Of a stretch of 64,000 nucleotides of DNA, positions 46,736 through 58,321 are shown piece after piece. Source of the DNA: Ligustrum vulgare (taxonomy: Eukaryota > Streptophyta > Magnoliopsida > Lamiales > Oleaceae); NCBI GenBank assembly GCA_963555705.1, contig OY743168.1, forward strand, positions 18,730,139 through 18,794,138, given 5' to 3'. Made by a program: the position numbers and the translations under genes. The first letter of the stretch is position 1, and every line of letters starts with the position of its first letter. Under the pieces are notes generated by a model, which saw only the letters and a list, made by a program, of their open reading frames with translations, made no database searches and was not told where the DNA came from.

Positions 46736-46754
46736 ATTCCTTACCCCCTAAAAG
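46736..46754 (-). promoter_or_regulatory. gypsy polypurine tract
   Basis: On the minus strand cttttagggggtaaggaat lies directly before the left LTR, the expected place of the plus-strand primer. Confidence 0.75.
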
Positions 46755-47400
46755 AAATTTCGTCCTCGAAATTAAAATTTACCAAAACTTGTGGATACTT
46801 AGTACGCATTTCATCTTCGCGTTCCCAAGTAGCCTCTTCCACTGCATGATTCCTCCAAAAGACTTTAACTAATGTTACCTTCTTTCTTCTAAGTTCCGTA
46901 TTGACTTTCATTAGGATTTTCACAAGTGACTCCTCATAAGTCAGATCCTCACAAAGATCTAATGACTGCTAACTGAGGCTATGGGAGGAATCCGAAATAT
47001 ACTTCCTTAACATTGAGACATGAAAACGTTATGTAACCCTGATAGTGCTGGTGGCAATGCAGCCCAATAAGCTAGGTTATTCACCCTTTCAAGTATCTTA
47101 AAGGGCCAACAAAACGCGAACTTAACTTCCCTTTCTTCCCAAGTCTCATAACTCCTTTCCTAGGAGCTACCAAAGAGTCATATCACCTACAGTAATTTCC
47201 AAAAGTTTCCTTCTTCTGTCTGCATAGCTCTTCTGTCTACTCTTAGCAGTTTTCATTTGTGGACAAATCTTTTCAACAACTTTTGCTGTTCGTTGTACTA
47301 TTTCTGGACTCAATAACTTTCTTTCTCCTATCTCATCCAAATGAACTAGTGATCTACACTTCTTCCTATATATAGTGCCTCATACGTGACCGAAGTTTGA
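46741..47400 (-). pseudogene. gypsy integrase C-terminal remnant
   Basis: On the minus strand, from high to low coordinate: a block reading YEALYIGRKCRSLVHLDE and LLSPEIVQRTAKVVEKICP, then RQKSYADRRR, MRLGKKGKLSSRFVGPLRY, WAALPPALSG and finally LVKVFWRNHAVEEATWERED with TKYPQVLVNF at 46741-46923. These match the end of the integrase and the tail of plant Ty3/gypsy polyproteins of the VEEATWE type. Stops and frame changes break it. Confidence 0.85.
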
Positions 47401-50029
47401 TAGTTATTGTTGTAGGAGACCATCAACCGACATTATCCCACTTATGAATCCATTCACTTTCTATTGCCAACCTTTCATAGGATCTATTCTAACGTCTAAA
47501 CCTTAATATATATATATATATATTGATCACATTCTTAAAACTAAAATCAAGAAGATTGACCAAAATAAGACTTTATAATCCAGAATTAGTGAAACTTGGC
47601 GTCCATATCAAAGTATACAGTAGAAATATTAAAACTTTGACAGAATCTTTCTGAAAAGGTTTACAAACGAAATCCTTTCTAAACATGCTGACATTTCTTT
47701 TAAAATCAAAGGATCAACTTAAATCCTGTAATCCATACTTATATATTGTAATCAAGTATTCAGCATCATAAACTCATCTAAGAACTAAAGCCAAGGTACT
47801 AATTTAAGAAATCATGCTTTCAAAATCATCATAACAACAATACTCTAACCAAGTATTTTATAAATAGATCATTGACATATCACCAACGAATAAAACTTTT
47901 GTGATTCATATAGAATTCCTCATCAAGTTTACTTAACCCAAAGATACAACTCCACAATAAGTAAAAGTTACACTAATGATCATCCTAGATTTAAACAATC
48001 CCAATTTACGTATATTCCATAGAGATCTCAAAATGGATAATATGCTCTACTCACATCTAATGCGCAACCTACAATGAGTAATCACAACTCCATCACCAAA
48101 ATTTTAAATAAATTCATCTATCTTATCATAAACAAATGAAGTCTCCCGACCATATGTCATATTTAGCAATAAACAAACCATTGATCAAGGTAAGATTAAT
48201 TACTTCAAACATATCATCACACTATTCTTCCATAGGACAATCATAACATTCATTAACTATCTATTCACCATAACTTGTGGTAATCATGTGACATATCACT
48301 TATCACCATACCATATGACCTCAACATTTAATCATATCAGTCTCCTTAAGATCGCAGTATAATAACCACCATATCCTTCACACGAACCTTTTACGTCAAT
48401 ATACTCACTAAGATTTTATATCAATCTCTCAAACTCAATAAATCTTGGATTCTGCCATTGTCACTCTTTCTGCACACTAATCCATAATAAGTAATAATTG
48501 TGAAGTCTTATTCTCATTTTCCACAAATCCTATCCACAAGGACAATTGCCTAAATTTTCATTTCTTATTTTTGAATCAAGATACCATCAATAATAATCTT
48601 CACAATTTCATGGTATATACTATCATAAACTTTCCTCCGATCAAATGCATTACTTGTACAAATCTAGGACCTGATAAAGTTTCTTTCATCAATTTCATCC
48701 AATAATCTCTCATATGATATTTTAGTATCATCAATGAAAACTTAACGTACATCAGTGAATCATTCAAATTACGATGAAACCTGATTTATTTTCCATGACT
48801 GAGATTCATCTTTCTTCGAATTCCACTTAAAACCAAATATAGCATAACTTATTCATGGAAAGTCAACTTATTTCATAATCTCAATACATCGCCACCTTCA
48901 ATTCTCAGCATAAGAGCAACCGCATTATTCCTTATAATTATCTCTGGTACCTTTTATATTCAAATGACCTTATGACAATCATCATTATCTCACATAATCC
49001 CAAACCTTCAATCATATGTCCCCAAATTCTCATTCGAATATATGGTTACTCCTTTAAGGCATCTCACTATAAAATACTTTAAATATCTCCCAATAATGAT
49101 AACTGACTAATCCCAATAATCATATTACATGTAAATTCAACAGACGGTAAATGGTTTTCCTAACCATCACAAAGGTCTAAAATGCAAGCTCTCAACATAG
49201 CCTCTAAACTCTGTATAAAGAATATTTTCTGATCACTTAAGTCATTATTCAATAACCCAAATGACATCACGTCTCTTCACTAATCTCTGTAAGCCCATGG
49301 AAAATTCTCTCCAAATTTCAATAAATCTTTACTATTTCTTTAAAAACATACCAAACCATAATAATTGTCATCTCTAAAACTTCTTTATCACCAAATATCA
49401 CCAAAATAATCGAAACGATGGAAATTACCTGAATATTCTCTCTATGTAGTATATCCAATAACATATTATTCACAAATCAACATAATGTCATCAGCTTATC
49501 TTTAACATATCTTCCCAATAACGCCATAATACTTGTCGTCACTCATCTTTTCAAAATATAACTTATCATTTCCCAATGTATGGATCAAATCATTACATAA
49601 CTTCATGTATACCTTGATATCCCAGAAAATCAATTCTTAATTCTTCAACATAACAATTTCAAATCATAGTTTCCAATATCAATATCTCACTTCCTTCAAT
49701 ACATTAATTGGCTCAAATGACTACTCATACTTATAAATATATGCCACAAATCATATTCCCAAAATTTAATCACAAGACCGAACTACATAATAAATTTCTC
49801 TCAAAATAGAGGAATAATTCACTTACTCAACACAATATCCATTACTTAATTCCCAATAACTAAGAACCAAATCTTTAAACCTCTAATTTCATAGTTCTTC
49901 TCATAAAAGTCTCAATAAAATCATATCACTTATAATCTCAACATCTCTTCACAACTTCATAAAACTGGTTTTGCCATGTCTAAAATCAATTATGCAAAGT
50001 CTCATAAAACCATCTTTCTTCTTCATGTA
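47401..50029. other. unassigned AT-rich interior of the gypsy element
   Basis: 2.6 kb lie where reverse transcriptase, RNase H and the integrase core should be. The plus strand is strikingly rich in A, C and T (atcatc, cataat, cacaat words) and poor in G. I found no ORF and no convincing polymerase motif on either strand. It may be extremely mutated pol or unrelated filler. Confidence 0.5.
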
Positions 50030-50770
50030 TAGCTCCTGAGCACCTCATGGCAAAAAGCTAGGTCGAACAAAACCTTTATCCATGAGATTCTATAGTTGCA
50101 CTTTGAGCTCTCTTAAGTTACGAAGGAGCCATCCGACATTATACCTTGGATACTAGAGTTGTGCACTTAATCGATGACGAATTTAATTTCTCTTTGAGGC
50201 GGTAAATCACAAAGATTTTCTGAGAACATCTTTAGTCATTCTCGAATAACTGAAATTTGTTCGAGAGAAGTATTCACCTTAGACACTTCAATTATTGCAA
50301 CCAGGTAGGCCTAATAACTCTTATTCATCAATTGACGAGCCTTCATCACTGATAATATCGAAATAGAAAGTTTTACCTTTACTTCAACAAAGCGAAAAGG
50401 GTTTCATTTGAAGGTTTAAATACCATCTTAACGTAGCCAGTGATTGAAACCTTATATCGTAATACTCATTCCATTCCTAGGGTGACATCAAGTTTGTGGG
50501 TATTCAGTGTTATGAGATCTATCATCTACTCCTTCCCATTCACCATGATTGGGACATTCCTTAACACATAACTTTAGTTCAACAATTCTTCAAATGGCGT
50601 TGACAATATAACCTTGGTCTCCTGCTACTGAGATGGGTAAATCAATTTTCCTATAATTGTGGAACTATCAAATGAGTGGGTAGTCCCGAGATCAAACATG
50701 ATAAGTGCTTAATACTAAGTTCGATGACTTCTCAACTTCTCGTTTGGACATTGTATACTCTCGATCCGAT
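50030..50770 (-). pseudogene. gypsy protease and RT-start remnant
   Basis: On the minus strand FDLGTTHSF at about 50670 corresponds to the aspartic protease site, with the usual serine of DSG replaced by leucine. Further along come VPIMVNGKE, HKLDVTLGME, ARQLMNKELLGLPG and LPPQREIKFVID, then LRELKVQL-DKGFVRPSFLP at about 50040-50120, the start of reverse transcriptase. Many stops and frame changes. Only about 330 bp separate this from the primer site, so gag is essentially deleted. Confidence 0.8.
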
Positions 50771-51098
50771 ATACCATTCATCTCCATTTCTTATTTCACA
50801 AAAAGATCTAATAAACGGCACCCAAAATTTTAATAACCATTACTTTCTCACTTCCTCATTTACATAACCAAGATATACTCGTCATAATCACTGACAACAT
50901 TCTTAACCTTTCACTTTCCGACATTACACATTAGCATGCTAGAATTTTCAATAATTGGAACATCAAATAACATTTCATAATTTAAACAAAATTTAACTTA
51001 CCAGATGATCGAGGAAGATGCACTTGAGGCGTGACTCAGTACCCGAACCATTTTCAAATAAATTTTAAAAGTCTACAGAATCGCTTTTAAAACTCTTA

Positions 51099-51110
51099 GC
51101 TCTGATACCA
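51099..51110 (-). promoter_or_regulatory. gypsy primer-binding site (initiator tRNA-Met)
   Basis: The minus strand reads TGGTATCAGAGC four bases inside the right LTR, which fixes the element's orientation. Confidence 0.9.
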
Positions 51111-51114
51111 AAAA

Positions 51115-53837
51115 TGTAACACCCCAAGTTCAAGAATCTCAAACCTAGGTTTTAACTTCCCTTTTTCTTTTAATGCGGAAATAAATCATTTAAAACCATG
51201 CGGAATTTAAAACGTTTACACATTTAAACGTTCCATTTTTCTCGGATGTAATTTTAGCAGAAATTTCGACAGAATCTCCTCTGTAAATTGGACTTAACCA
51301 ACCTGTAGAGGGACTTCAAAACCATTTTTAAAGCATACATCTCAACTCATTCAATCCCATAATCATCAAAACCATTCAATAAGTCCCAAACTCCTCAACG
51401 ATACATTTCCAAGTAAATAAACTTAGCAAATGAAATAAGAGGTGATTTAACCTCAATAATACATGAATTAAAGAATAAATAGTGAGAAATTGAAATAAAT
51501 TCTAATTTAACTTTATTTTAAAAAGGTTGAAGCGGGTATAGCCTGAGTCAGCTGCCGAGTGCTCTCCTCGGATCACCTAACTTTCATCACCTGAAATGTT
51601 GGGGAGGGATTGGGGTGAGCTAAAGCTCAGTAAGTAAACCGTATGCATGAATGCATGCTTATGACATGAATGCTTTTTCAAAAATTCCATGTATGTATCC
51701 CCATTTACTTTACTTTCCAAAACTTTCAAACTTTTCGAACTTTCACTTAACATTTCAAAACTTCACTTCATTCCATCGTGAGCTCACTTGATGTAACTTC
51801 TAGTCAATCAGATAACAGTGGACAATTCTTATTTGGAACCAGATTAACATGCGCATTTCCACGCAAAGCGGTTTAACATTCACTTCATTCCACCGCAAAG
51901 CGGCTCATTACCTTCGGGTACGCCGGTCCCCTGCGCCCCATTTCCCACTCGCATCTTTCATGACATAGAAGTACACCCATTCTTTCAAAAACTTGGGATA
52001 CATAATTTTTGACAAAAATTGCACTTTGACACATTCCTTTCATTAAAACATTTGACTTTCCCATTTCGATGCCAATGCATGCTTGATGGTGCAATGACAT
52101 GTAACGTGCATGCTTGAACATTTCCTTAACTACACATAATTGCACATGGTAGACCAAAAGTATTAAAATTCCGTAATTAACACGAATGTCAATTAAGCAC
52201 ATTAATTCCACATTAACATTCAACTTTGATGAAAGTAGGGGGAAGTTTACTTACCTGACGTCCTTAGCATTTACCGTTATCTGAATTTGCAAGTGGAGGA
52301 GCTTCGACTGCCCGTGTCGTCAATGTACCAACAACCCTAGTCATATTCATTCATTGCATAAAATATACTTTCAGTTCAAATTGGTATATTCATCATTCTT
52401 TCAACATTACATTAAACAAGTTAAAACAATAAGTCTTCTTTCCCTTTTCATTCTTGTGATCATTTATTCCAAACAAGGTATTAAGATATATTAAATACTT
52501 CCATACAATGCTCGAAATCAAAAGATTTAAACCATTCGACAAAACATGTAATTTTTTGTTCACAAACACATTCGTTATTCATTTTAATAATAATCAAACA
52601 TTAACCGAGATTAAAATTTCAATTTAACCCACGCGTGACTTTACATAATGACCAAAACACATAAAACCATATTCGAAAATAAGAGATAAATTTCAATCCA
52701 CGTTAGAGACTCTCATTTTTTTAAATTCAAACTCAAACTAAAATATTTAACTTAACTCAAACTTTACCCAATATCAATTTACCAATTTAAACATTATAAA
52801 ATCCGAATTTTACTTGTATGTATATGCATTACCCAAATCAAAAATTTTATACTTCTTACCAAAGTTTAATATGAACTTAAATTAAACAAATTTATAATTT
52901 TCGAAACTCAAAACTTACCATAAAATCTGAATTTATACATATTCCCACATAAAAATCCAAAATCTACATATTTACATACACCTATACATACATAATCATA
53001 TACACATTCCCATACATCAATACTCACACACATAACCATCATTAAATCCTTAATTTAAGGTAAAATTCGAAAATCAACCAAAAACCAAAATCTGAAAATG
53101 TGAGAAAATTCGTACATACTTACATTAAATCCATTTATACATCAACCTATACATAAAATTCAGCATATAAATCTCTGTGTGTGTGAGCGGGTGTGTGTGT
53201 GCAAACCCGTGTGGCAGTGTGAGTAGGTGTTTGCGGGCGAGGAAGGGAAGGAGAAGAGGGGCTTACACCAAGGTATGGTGGTGGTGTCGTGGTGGTGACT
53301 CGACGGCAGTGAGGTGGCCGGCGATGCGCCCGACGAGAGACATGGTCGTGAGGGAGAGAGAGATCGGATAGAGCAAGAGAGAGCGTGAGGGAGTTGAGAC
53401 GGAGAGTGAGAGATCGTAAGTGAGAGGGTGACGATGAGGGTTAGGTTAGGGTTTAATGTTTAACTTTTGCTAAATTGCAATTTAGTCCCTCAACTCTCAT
53501 AAATTAGTAATGTAGGCTCATAACTTTCAAATAAAATTCCAAAGTGTCACCAAACTTTTCCCAACTTCAATTTAATACAATTTAGGCAACTTACTACTCA
53601 ATTACAATAGAATTGGAAAGCAACAATTTGAGATAAACAATTAGACATAGAATTGTACGTAAACAATTTATAAACATTTTAATTGGTACATTGATCGAGA
53701 CGGCGTCCAAGTCCTTCCACTGCAAGATAATTCCAATTATAGATGTTAAAGATCATAAAATTATAATTTATAATAACATTCACCACAATATTACGTGGAA
53801 ATTTAAAATTGTAAGAAAAATGAAAAGTGGTCTTACA
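51115..53837 (-). repeat. gypsy LTR, right copy (element 5' LTR)
   Basis: 2723 bp, nearly identical to 43983-46735. Visible differences include a missing ~30-bp ccgcaaagcgg unit near 51880 and scattered single bases. Confidence 0.93.
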
Positions 53838-54392
53838 ATTGTAGTAGATGTAGTGTAGTAGAATTGTAGAAAAAAATTTATGTTAGTGTAGTATTTATAG
53901 GGATAAAATTAAAGGAAAAAAAAAAAATTTGTGACCAGAACGGTCACAATTTAACTATTTTTTTTTTTTTTTTAGTTTTCAAAGTCAAAAAACGATTTTT
54001 AAATTATTTTTTTTGGTTTTTCACGAGCACGAGCTCGTGCCAACGAGCCACTCGTTGAACTATAATGTTTGGCTCGTGGGCGAGCTCGTCCGTTTGACGA
54101 GCCGAGCCGCCCTCGGCTCGTGTTTTCGCGAGCCGAGCCGACGAGCGGCTGGGCCCATTTGCCATCTCTAGGTTATTGGCTCACTTCCCGATGCCTGATA
54201 CTCCTCGATAAAGCTCTCGAAAAATAATTATTATTATGGAACCGAATTAGAACCGAAACCGAATCAAAATCGAATGGTTTGGTTCTAGCGATTCGATGGA
54301 ACCGAATGGTTCCATTTTATAAGAACAGAAAACGTATAGTTCGGTTTCGATTCTTGAGATACCCGAACCGAATCACCCGACGCCCACTCCTA

Positions 54393-54872
54393 AGTGTAGC
54401 TTTTAATTTCCATTGCATAGTAGCTTATAAAGAACTTGATTTGTGTAATTTGTTTATTTTGGAAGTAAGGTTTAAGCCCCTTCCATGTTTTGTAGTAGTT
54501 TTTCCTATAAATATATTAAAATTATAGGTTCGGATTTTCAAATTAAGATATTATTTATTTAAAAAATTTAGCCTCCGTTCGGTAAAACAATGATTGTGGT
54601 CTTTAAATCACTTTTTAAACTACACAATTTCTCAAATCAATCTCTAACCTTACATATTTTCTCTCCCCAATTTTTAACCATCCGTCTACATAAAAAACAA
54701 CAAAAAACCATTTTTTTTAATGTTAGACGCCGAACAAAGAAATGTAAATGGGATATGTGTGGTACATTATACATATATTAGTACCTGATCCACGTGTAGA
54801 TAACCCCCTCCCCCTCCCCCAACAATCCCCCAAAATAAAATAAAAAAATCATAGAATTATTGTATGAAAACT
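54393..54872. other. AT-rich spacer
   Basis: 54572-54735 begins cctccgttcggtaaaac and has acattttctctc-like blocks, resembling the small MITE family at 10971, but its ends do not pair cleanly. No gene is seen. Confidence 0.4.
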
Positions 54873-56760
54873 TGTTATGTTATATTGTACTCACAAGTGC
54901 ACGAATTTATGTAATATATATATTAATGAATACAAGGTTGAATTCACGAACATTGCAATATTTATGAAAATGTAGTTCAATCTTAATTAATTATAGTTCT
55001 AGCTAGTTGATAAAAATCAGGTTTGTTTGAATTGATTAAAACTAATTAAAATTAAAATGTAAATAGTACAAGATAACAAATTGTAGAGAAATTTAATAAA
55101 TGATAAAGTACTAAGGTTTTAGAATCCATCACAATTTAAAAACATAATTATTTGTGTTGAATCCGGGCCCAAATAAAGGTACTGTGATCCACCAGCGGAG
55201 GCTCAATAGTGGCCCAATGAACCTTGACCCACAGCTAAGGCCTAGAATATCACCTTGGGATGAATGCCGAGGTGGTATGTCAAGCAAACCTTTTTAGTCG
55301 ACCTGGTTAACGCCCAGCTGATGTGCTTTATACTCAGTCGGGGCGCTGTATGGCGTTGACCAGAAGAGAGAGATGGAGTCAGTGATGGGACACTGCCTTT
55401 ATCCAGACGTGACAGGCGCCCATCCCCTACGAAATGTAGCAATGATTAGGTTGAAAAGCAAGCTTGTCACATCCATAAGCTAGGGTGATGACAAGTGTAA
55501 AGTATGCCACGTGTCGCAATCCGAGACAAGAAGTTCCACTATAAATGAAGCACAATCGTCTCCAAATAGGAGGTTGGTTAGCAATTTCTCACTCTTAACT
55601 CTATACTTCTCTCACTCCCTTTTCTCTCTTCTACACATTTATATTTCCCGCACCCAATATACATTTGCCCAAAATGAGTACTGACTTAGGCATCGAAGTG
55701 CAAACGGGAGCCACCTCGGCCCCCTTTGCATACTGATTGTTTGTCACAGTGCGCAGGAGATCCACGTGTTCAAGAGGGAGGAGCTGAGACGTGTTGGTCC
55801 AAGGTCCATACGGATTTTGTGGTCAACAATTTGGTTATCGATTAATTCCCATTTTTAAGCAACAATCAAAATCAATTTATTGTTGCCCCTAAATTTAACA
55901 ATAAGACCCAAATTAAATAAATCACAAGTAAGTTCTTCTTTACTTCTTAAACAAATTATCCAAACATTTCTCATATCAATTTTGAATTTGAAAGAAAACA
56001 ACAAATCAAAGATAATAACTTAACAATTGAAAATCAAGCATGTATTAATTAATCAAAACTCTAACTATTAAAAAATATTTGATATTAAAGATGAAAGAAC
56101 ATTTGAATTAATTATTCAAATAAGCAAGAACCATAAACGTTTCACAAACAAAATTAAAGGAGTTTCATTGTCAACCTTAGTACAAAATACTTATAACATA
56201 ATCAAATTAGAACAAGAAAAATAGACAGAACCCGGTATGTAAGATGTATTTAGAAAGTCTTTCAACTTCTCACTCTTCTCTCTCTTATTTTTCCTCCCTT
56301 AAACTCTTCTCAACTCCCTTATATTTATAGTCAAGAATTCATCATTTTTTTATTTTTTTTTATCATTAATCTATCGCTCTACTACCTCTATTATCTCCAT
56401 TCATCCAACATTATCTTTCCTTTTCATTCACTATCACTCTTTTCCATCCACTATCATTTTCATTATTTTCAACAATATTTTAAATTTTCAACCCATTTTC
56501 TTCTTTTACAATTTGGTCATTCGAGATCAATTTCTTCAATTGTTGGTCCATCAAGATCAATTTACTTCAATTCTTGGTCCTCCAAGATCAATTCCTTCAA
56601 TTGTTGGTTCCTTTGTATCAATTTTTGTTTGATTCATCTCCAAATTGAGATTTTTCCTAAAGAACACAAAACACACAAAATTACTAGTAAATTTTGCTCC
56701 ACTTCTTAATAATTTGTACATTTAAGAAATAAAATAAGTATATAAAATATATTTATCACG
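54873..56760. mobile_element. LTR-like relic interrupted by a solo LTR
   Basis: It begins TGTTATGTTATATTG with a cacaagtgcacg motif, as in the relic at 5587, and continues as AT-rich non-coding sequence through tcatctccaaattgagattt to about 56760. Ends and target duplication could not be established. It is split by the solo LTR at 55155-55828. Confidence 0.35.
55155..55828 (+). mobile_element. solo LTR, 674 bp
   Basis: It starts TGTTGAATCC and ends GGTCAACA, so the termini TGTTGA/TCAACA are perfectly inverted. ATTTG flanks both sides (55150-55154 and 55829-55833). The 3' part has actgacttaggcatcg and ggagccacctcggcccc, as in the R/U5 region of many plant gypsy LTRs, so it reads plus. No internal domain or second LTR is near, so it probably arose by LTR-LTR recombination. 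Confidence 0.92.
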
Positions 56761-56953
56761 AATTAGAATACATATGTAGTTCACGATTATCTTAAATTTC
56801 TTAGTTATCTATTCCGCCCCCCCCCCCTCCTTTGTTTTTCTCTAACACAAATAATGTAAAACAACATACATTTAACTAAAAAAATTTAAAAAAATCATGT
56901 ATAAAATAAAATTAAGTAAAGTTTGAAATGGGATAGGAAAACATACCTCTATG

Positions 56954-57086
56954 TCATGTGAAACGAATTCCATCATTCGGATTTGTGAACCCTAGCAGGT
57001 CGTAAACATGGATAACACGCACTTTTAGTGCCCCAAATAGCCTTTGTGATGTTGATATCTCGCACTAGATCAAATACTGGCGCCAT
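56954..57086 (-). pseudogene. RPA70-like OB-fold fragment
   Basis: ATG at 57086 opens MAPVFDLVRDINITKAIWGT. After one extra A the reading continues in the next frame as KVRVIHVYDLLGFTNPNDG, then a stop. The combination resembles the start of replication protein A 70-kDa-like proteins, which in plants occur both as host genes and inside Helitrons. A GTATGT that could be a donor site follows at about 56948. Nothing else of the protein is visible nearby, so this is a fragment. Confidence 0.6.
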
Positions 57087-58321
57087 CTCCACTTATACTC
57101 TTACAAATGCTATCTTTGACGTGACAGAAAAAGTGAAGAAAGTAAAAGGAAAAAAGTTAGAATCATGAAATAAATTAACATAGTCATTAACAAATATTTA
57201 TTTGAAACAAAATTGCTATAACAATAGAAAAAAAATTCGTGCAACAAACAGTGCTCATGGTTATAAGACATAAATTTTTTAGATAGAAGGGAAGTTACAT
57301 AGACATTTCGGTTATCCAAACTTTTGGGGAAAAAAAGAATGATTTAATTAACATAGAGATCAGCAAATGAATTTGTTAATACTAAGAAAAGCATGCTAGA
57401 ATGCTTCAACAACATTAATCTTTAGCGCGACGATCAATTCTAGCCAATAAATAATAAATACACACGTGCGATTTATTTAAGTTAGATTATACAACTTCAT
57501 AAAATGAATTGAAAATATATCCGAAATTAACTATGTTATTTACTACTTGTATTAGAAAATATAAATAACTACAGATTTAGATATCTAATTAGCTAAATAT
57601 TATTTCGACGATTAAACAACGTGCACTTTGTATTAATCAATCAAAACAACTTAAACATACACAAAAGATATATAAATATAAAAAATATAAAATAATGATG
57701 AAATTAATTCAATTTCACAATTCTTGTAGAATTAAAATTTTGATTATTCTTGTGCCTTAATAGAAATTTAGCTCTTCATAAACAAAACTAAAAGAAAAGA
57801 ACAGGACAAAGCATGGGAAAAAAGTCCAATCCCCCATGATCCCCAGAACCGTGTACTCATAGGTTAGATTCGTTAGAAAAAACGACTAGGACAAAACACC
57901 AAAGGGCTTTAAGAAAAATGGGCCTAGAATCCGTGTGCTCCAAGAAGGAGAAATGAGAGGAGTCGTTTCTTGGAATAATTCTTAGAGATAAGGATATTTA
58001 TCTAGTTTCCTTATTTGGGTCTAATTTTAATCCTTACCTAAAATGAATAAAGAAAAATATTTTAATTATATAAATAATCTCTTTTAATAGAGTAATTCTA
58101 GAAAGACATTTTTAACTGATATTGTGACATAACGCACATACATTGGGTGATGTAAATAAATATCATTTCACTTACTTTTTATCCCCAAATGTATTTGCGA
58201 TATGTCACAACGTCACTTCAAAATATAAATTAAAAACATCTTCCTAGAATTACTCATCTAAATATTATCATCCATTTAAGAGATAAACAAAGTCTTTTTC
58301 CTTTCCAAAATTCACCCAAGT
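57087..58321. other. AT-rich intergenic region
   Basis: No gene, RNA or repeat boundary can be supported. A minus-strand ORF at 57110-57319 is low-complexity and not credible. Confidence 0.45.

Larger units (their letters stand above)
43983..53837 (-). mobile_element. Ty3/gypsy element with ~2.7-kb LTRs and ruined interior (LARD-like)
   Basis: LTRs 43983-46735 and 51115-53837 start TGTAACACC and end TCTTACA on the plus strand. ATTGT lies at both outer sides (43978-43982 and 53838-53842). The primer site is beside the right LTR and the purine tract beside the left LTR, so the element points to the minus strand. Between them 4.4 kb holds only eroded protease, RT-start and integrase-end fragments; gag is nearly absent. 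The LTRs differ at only about a dozen positions plus a ~30-bp indel by eye. A nearly fresh insertion with a dead interior implies mobilisation by another element's proteins. Confidence 0.93.
40686..54170 (-). mobile_element. hAT transposon with transposase gene, interrupted by a gypsy element
   Basis: The ends are TAGAGGTGGCAATGGGC and, inverted, TAGAGATGGCAAATGGGC. GGTTATTG flanks both ends perfectly (40678-40685 and 54171-54178), the 8-bp duplication of hAT elements. Both ends carry clustered GAGCTCG, CTCGGCTCG and cgtcaaacggacgag motifs, likely subterminal transposase sites. The transposase gene lies at 41447-43693 on the minus strand. Without the 9.9-kb gypsy insertion the element is about 3.6 kb, a normal autonomous hAT size. 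Confidence 0.93.
40029..54392. mobile_element. outer non-autonomous hAT-like element (split by a hAT transposon)
   Basis: The left end TAGGGGTGGGC and the inverted right end TAGGAGTGGGC are followed inward by dense aatcgaa, accgaa and ggttcc motifs. The outer flanks are tgtgtagt and agtgtagc, an 8-bp duplication sharing the central six bases. Homology to the element at 11331-12737 runs across both halves (40029-40685 and 54171-54392), so this element was broken by the hAT insertion. Its own length is about 0.9 kb and it has no transposase. Confidence 0.75.
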
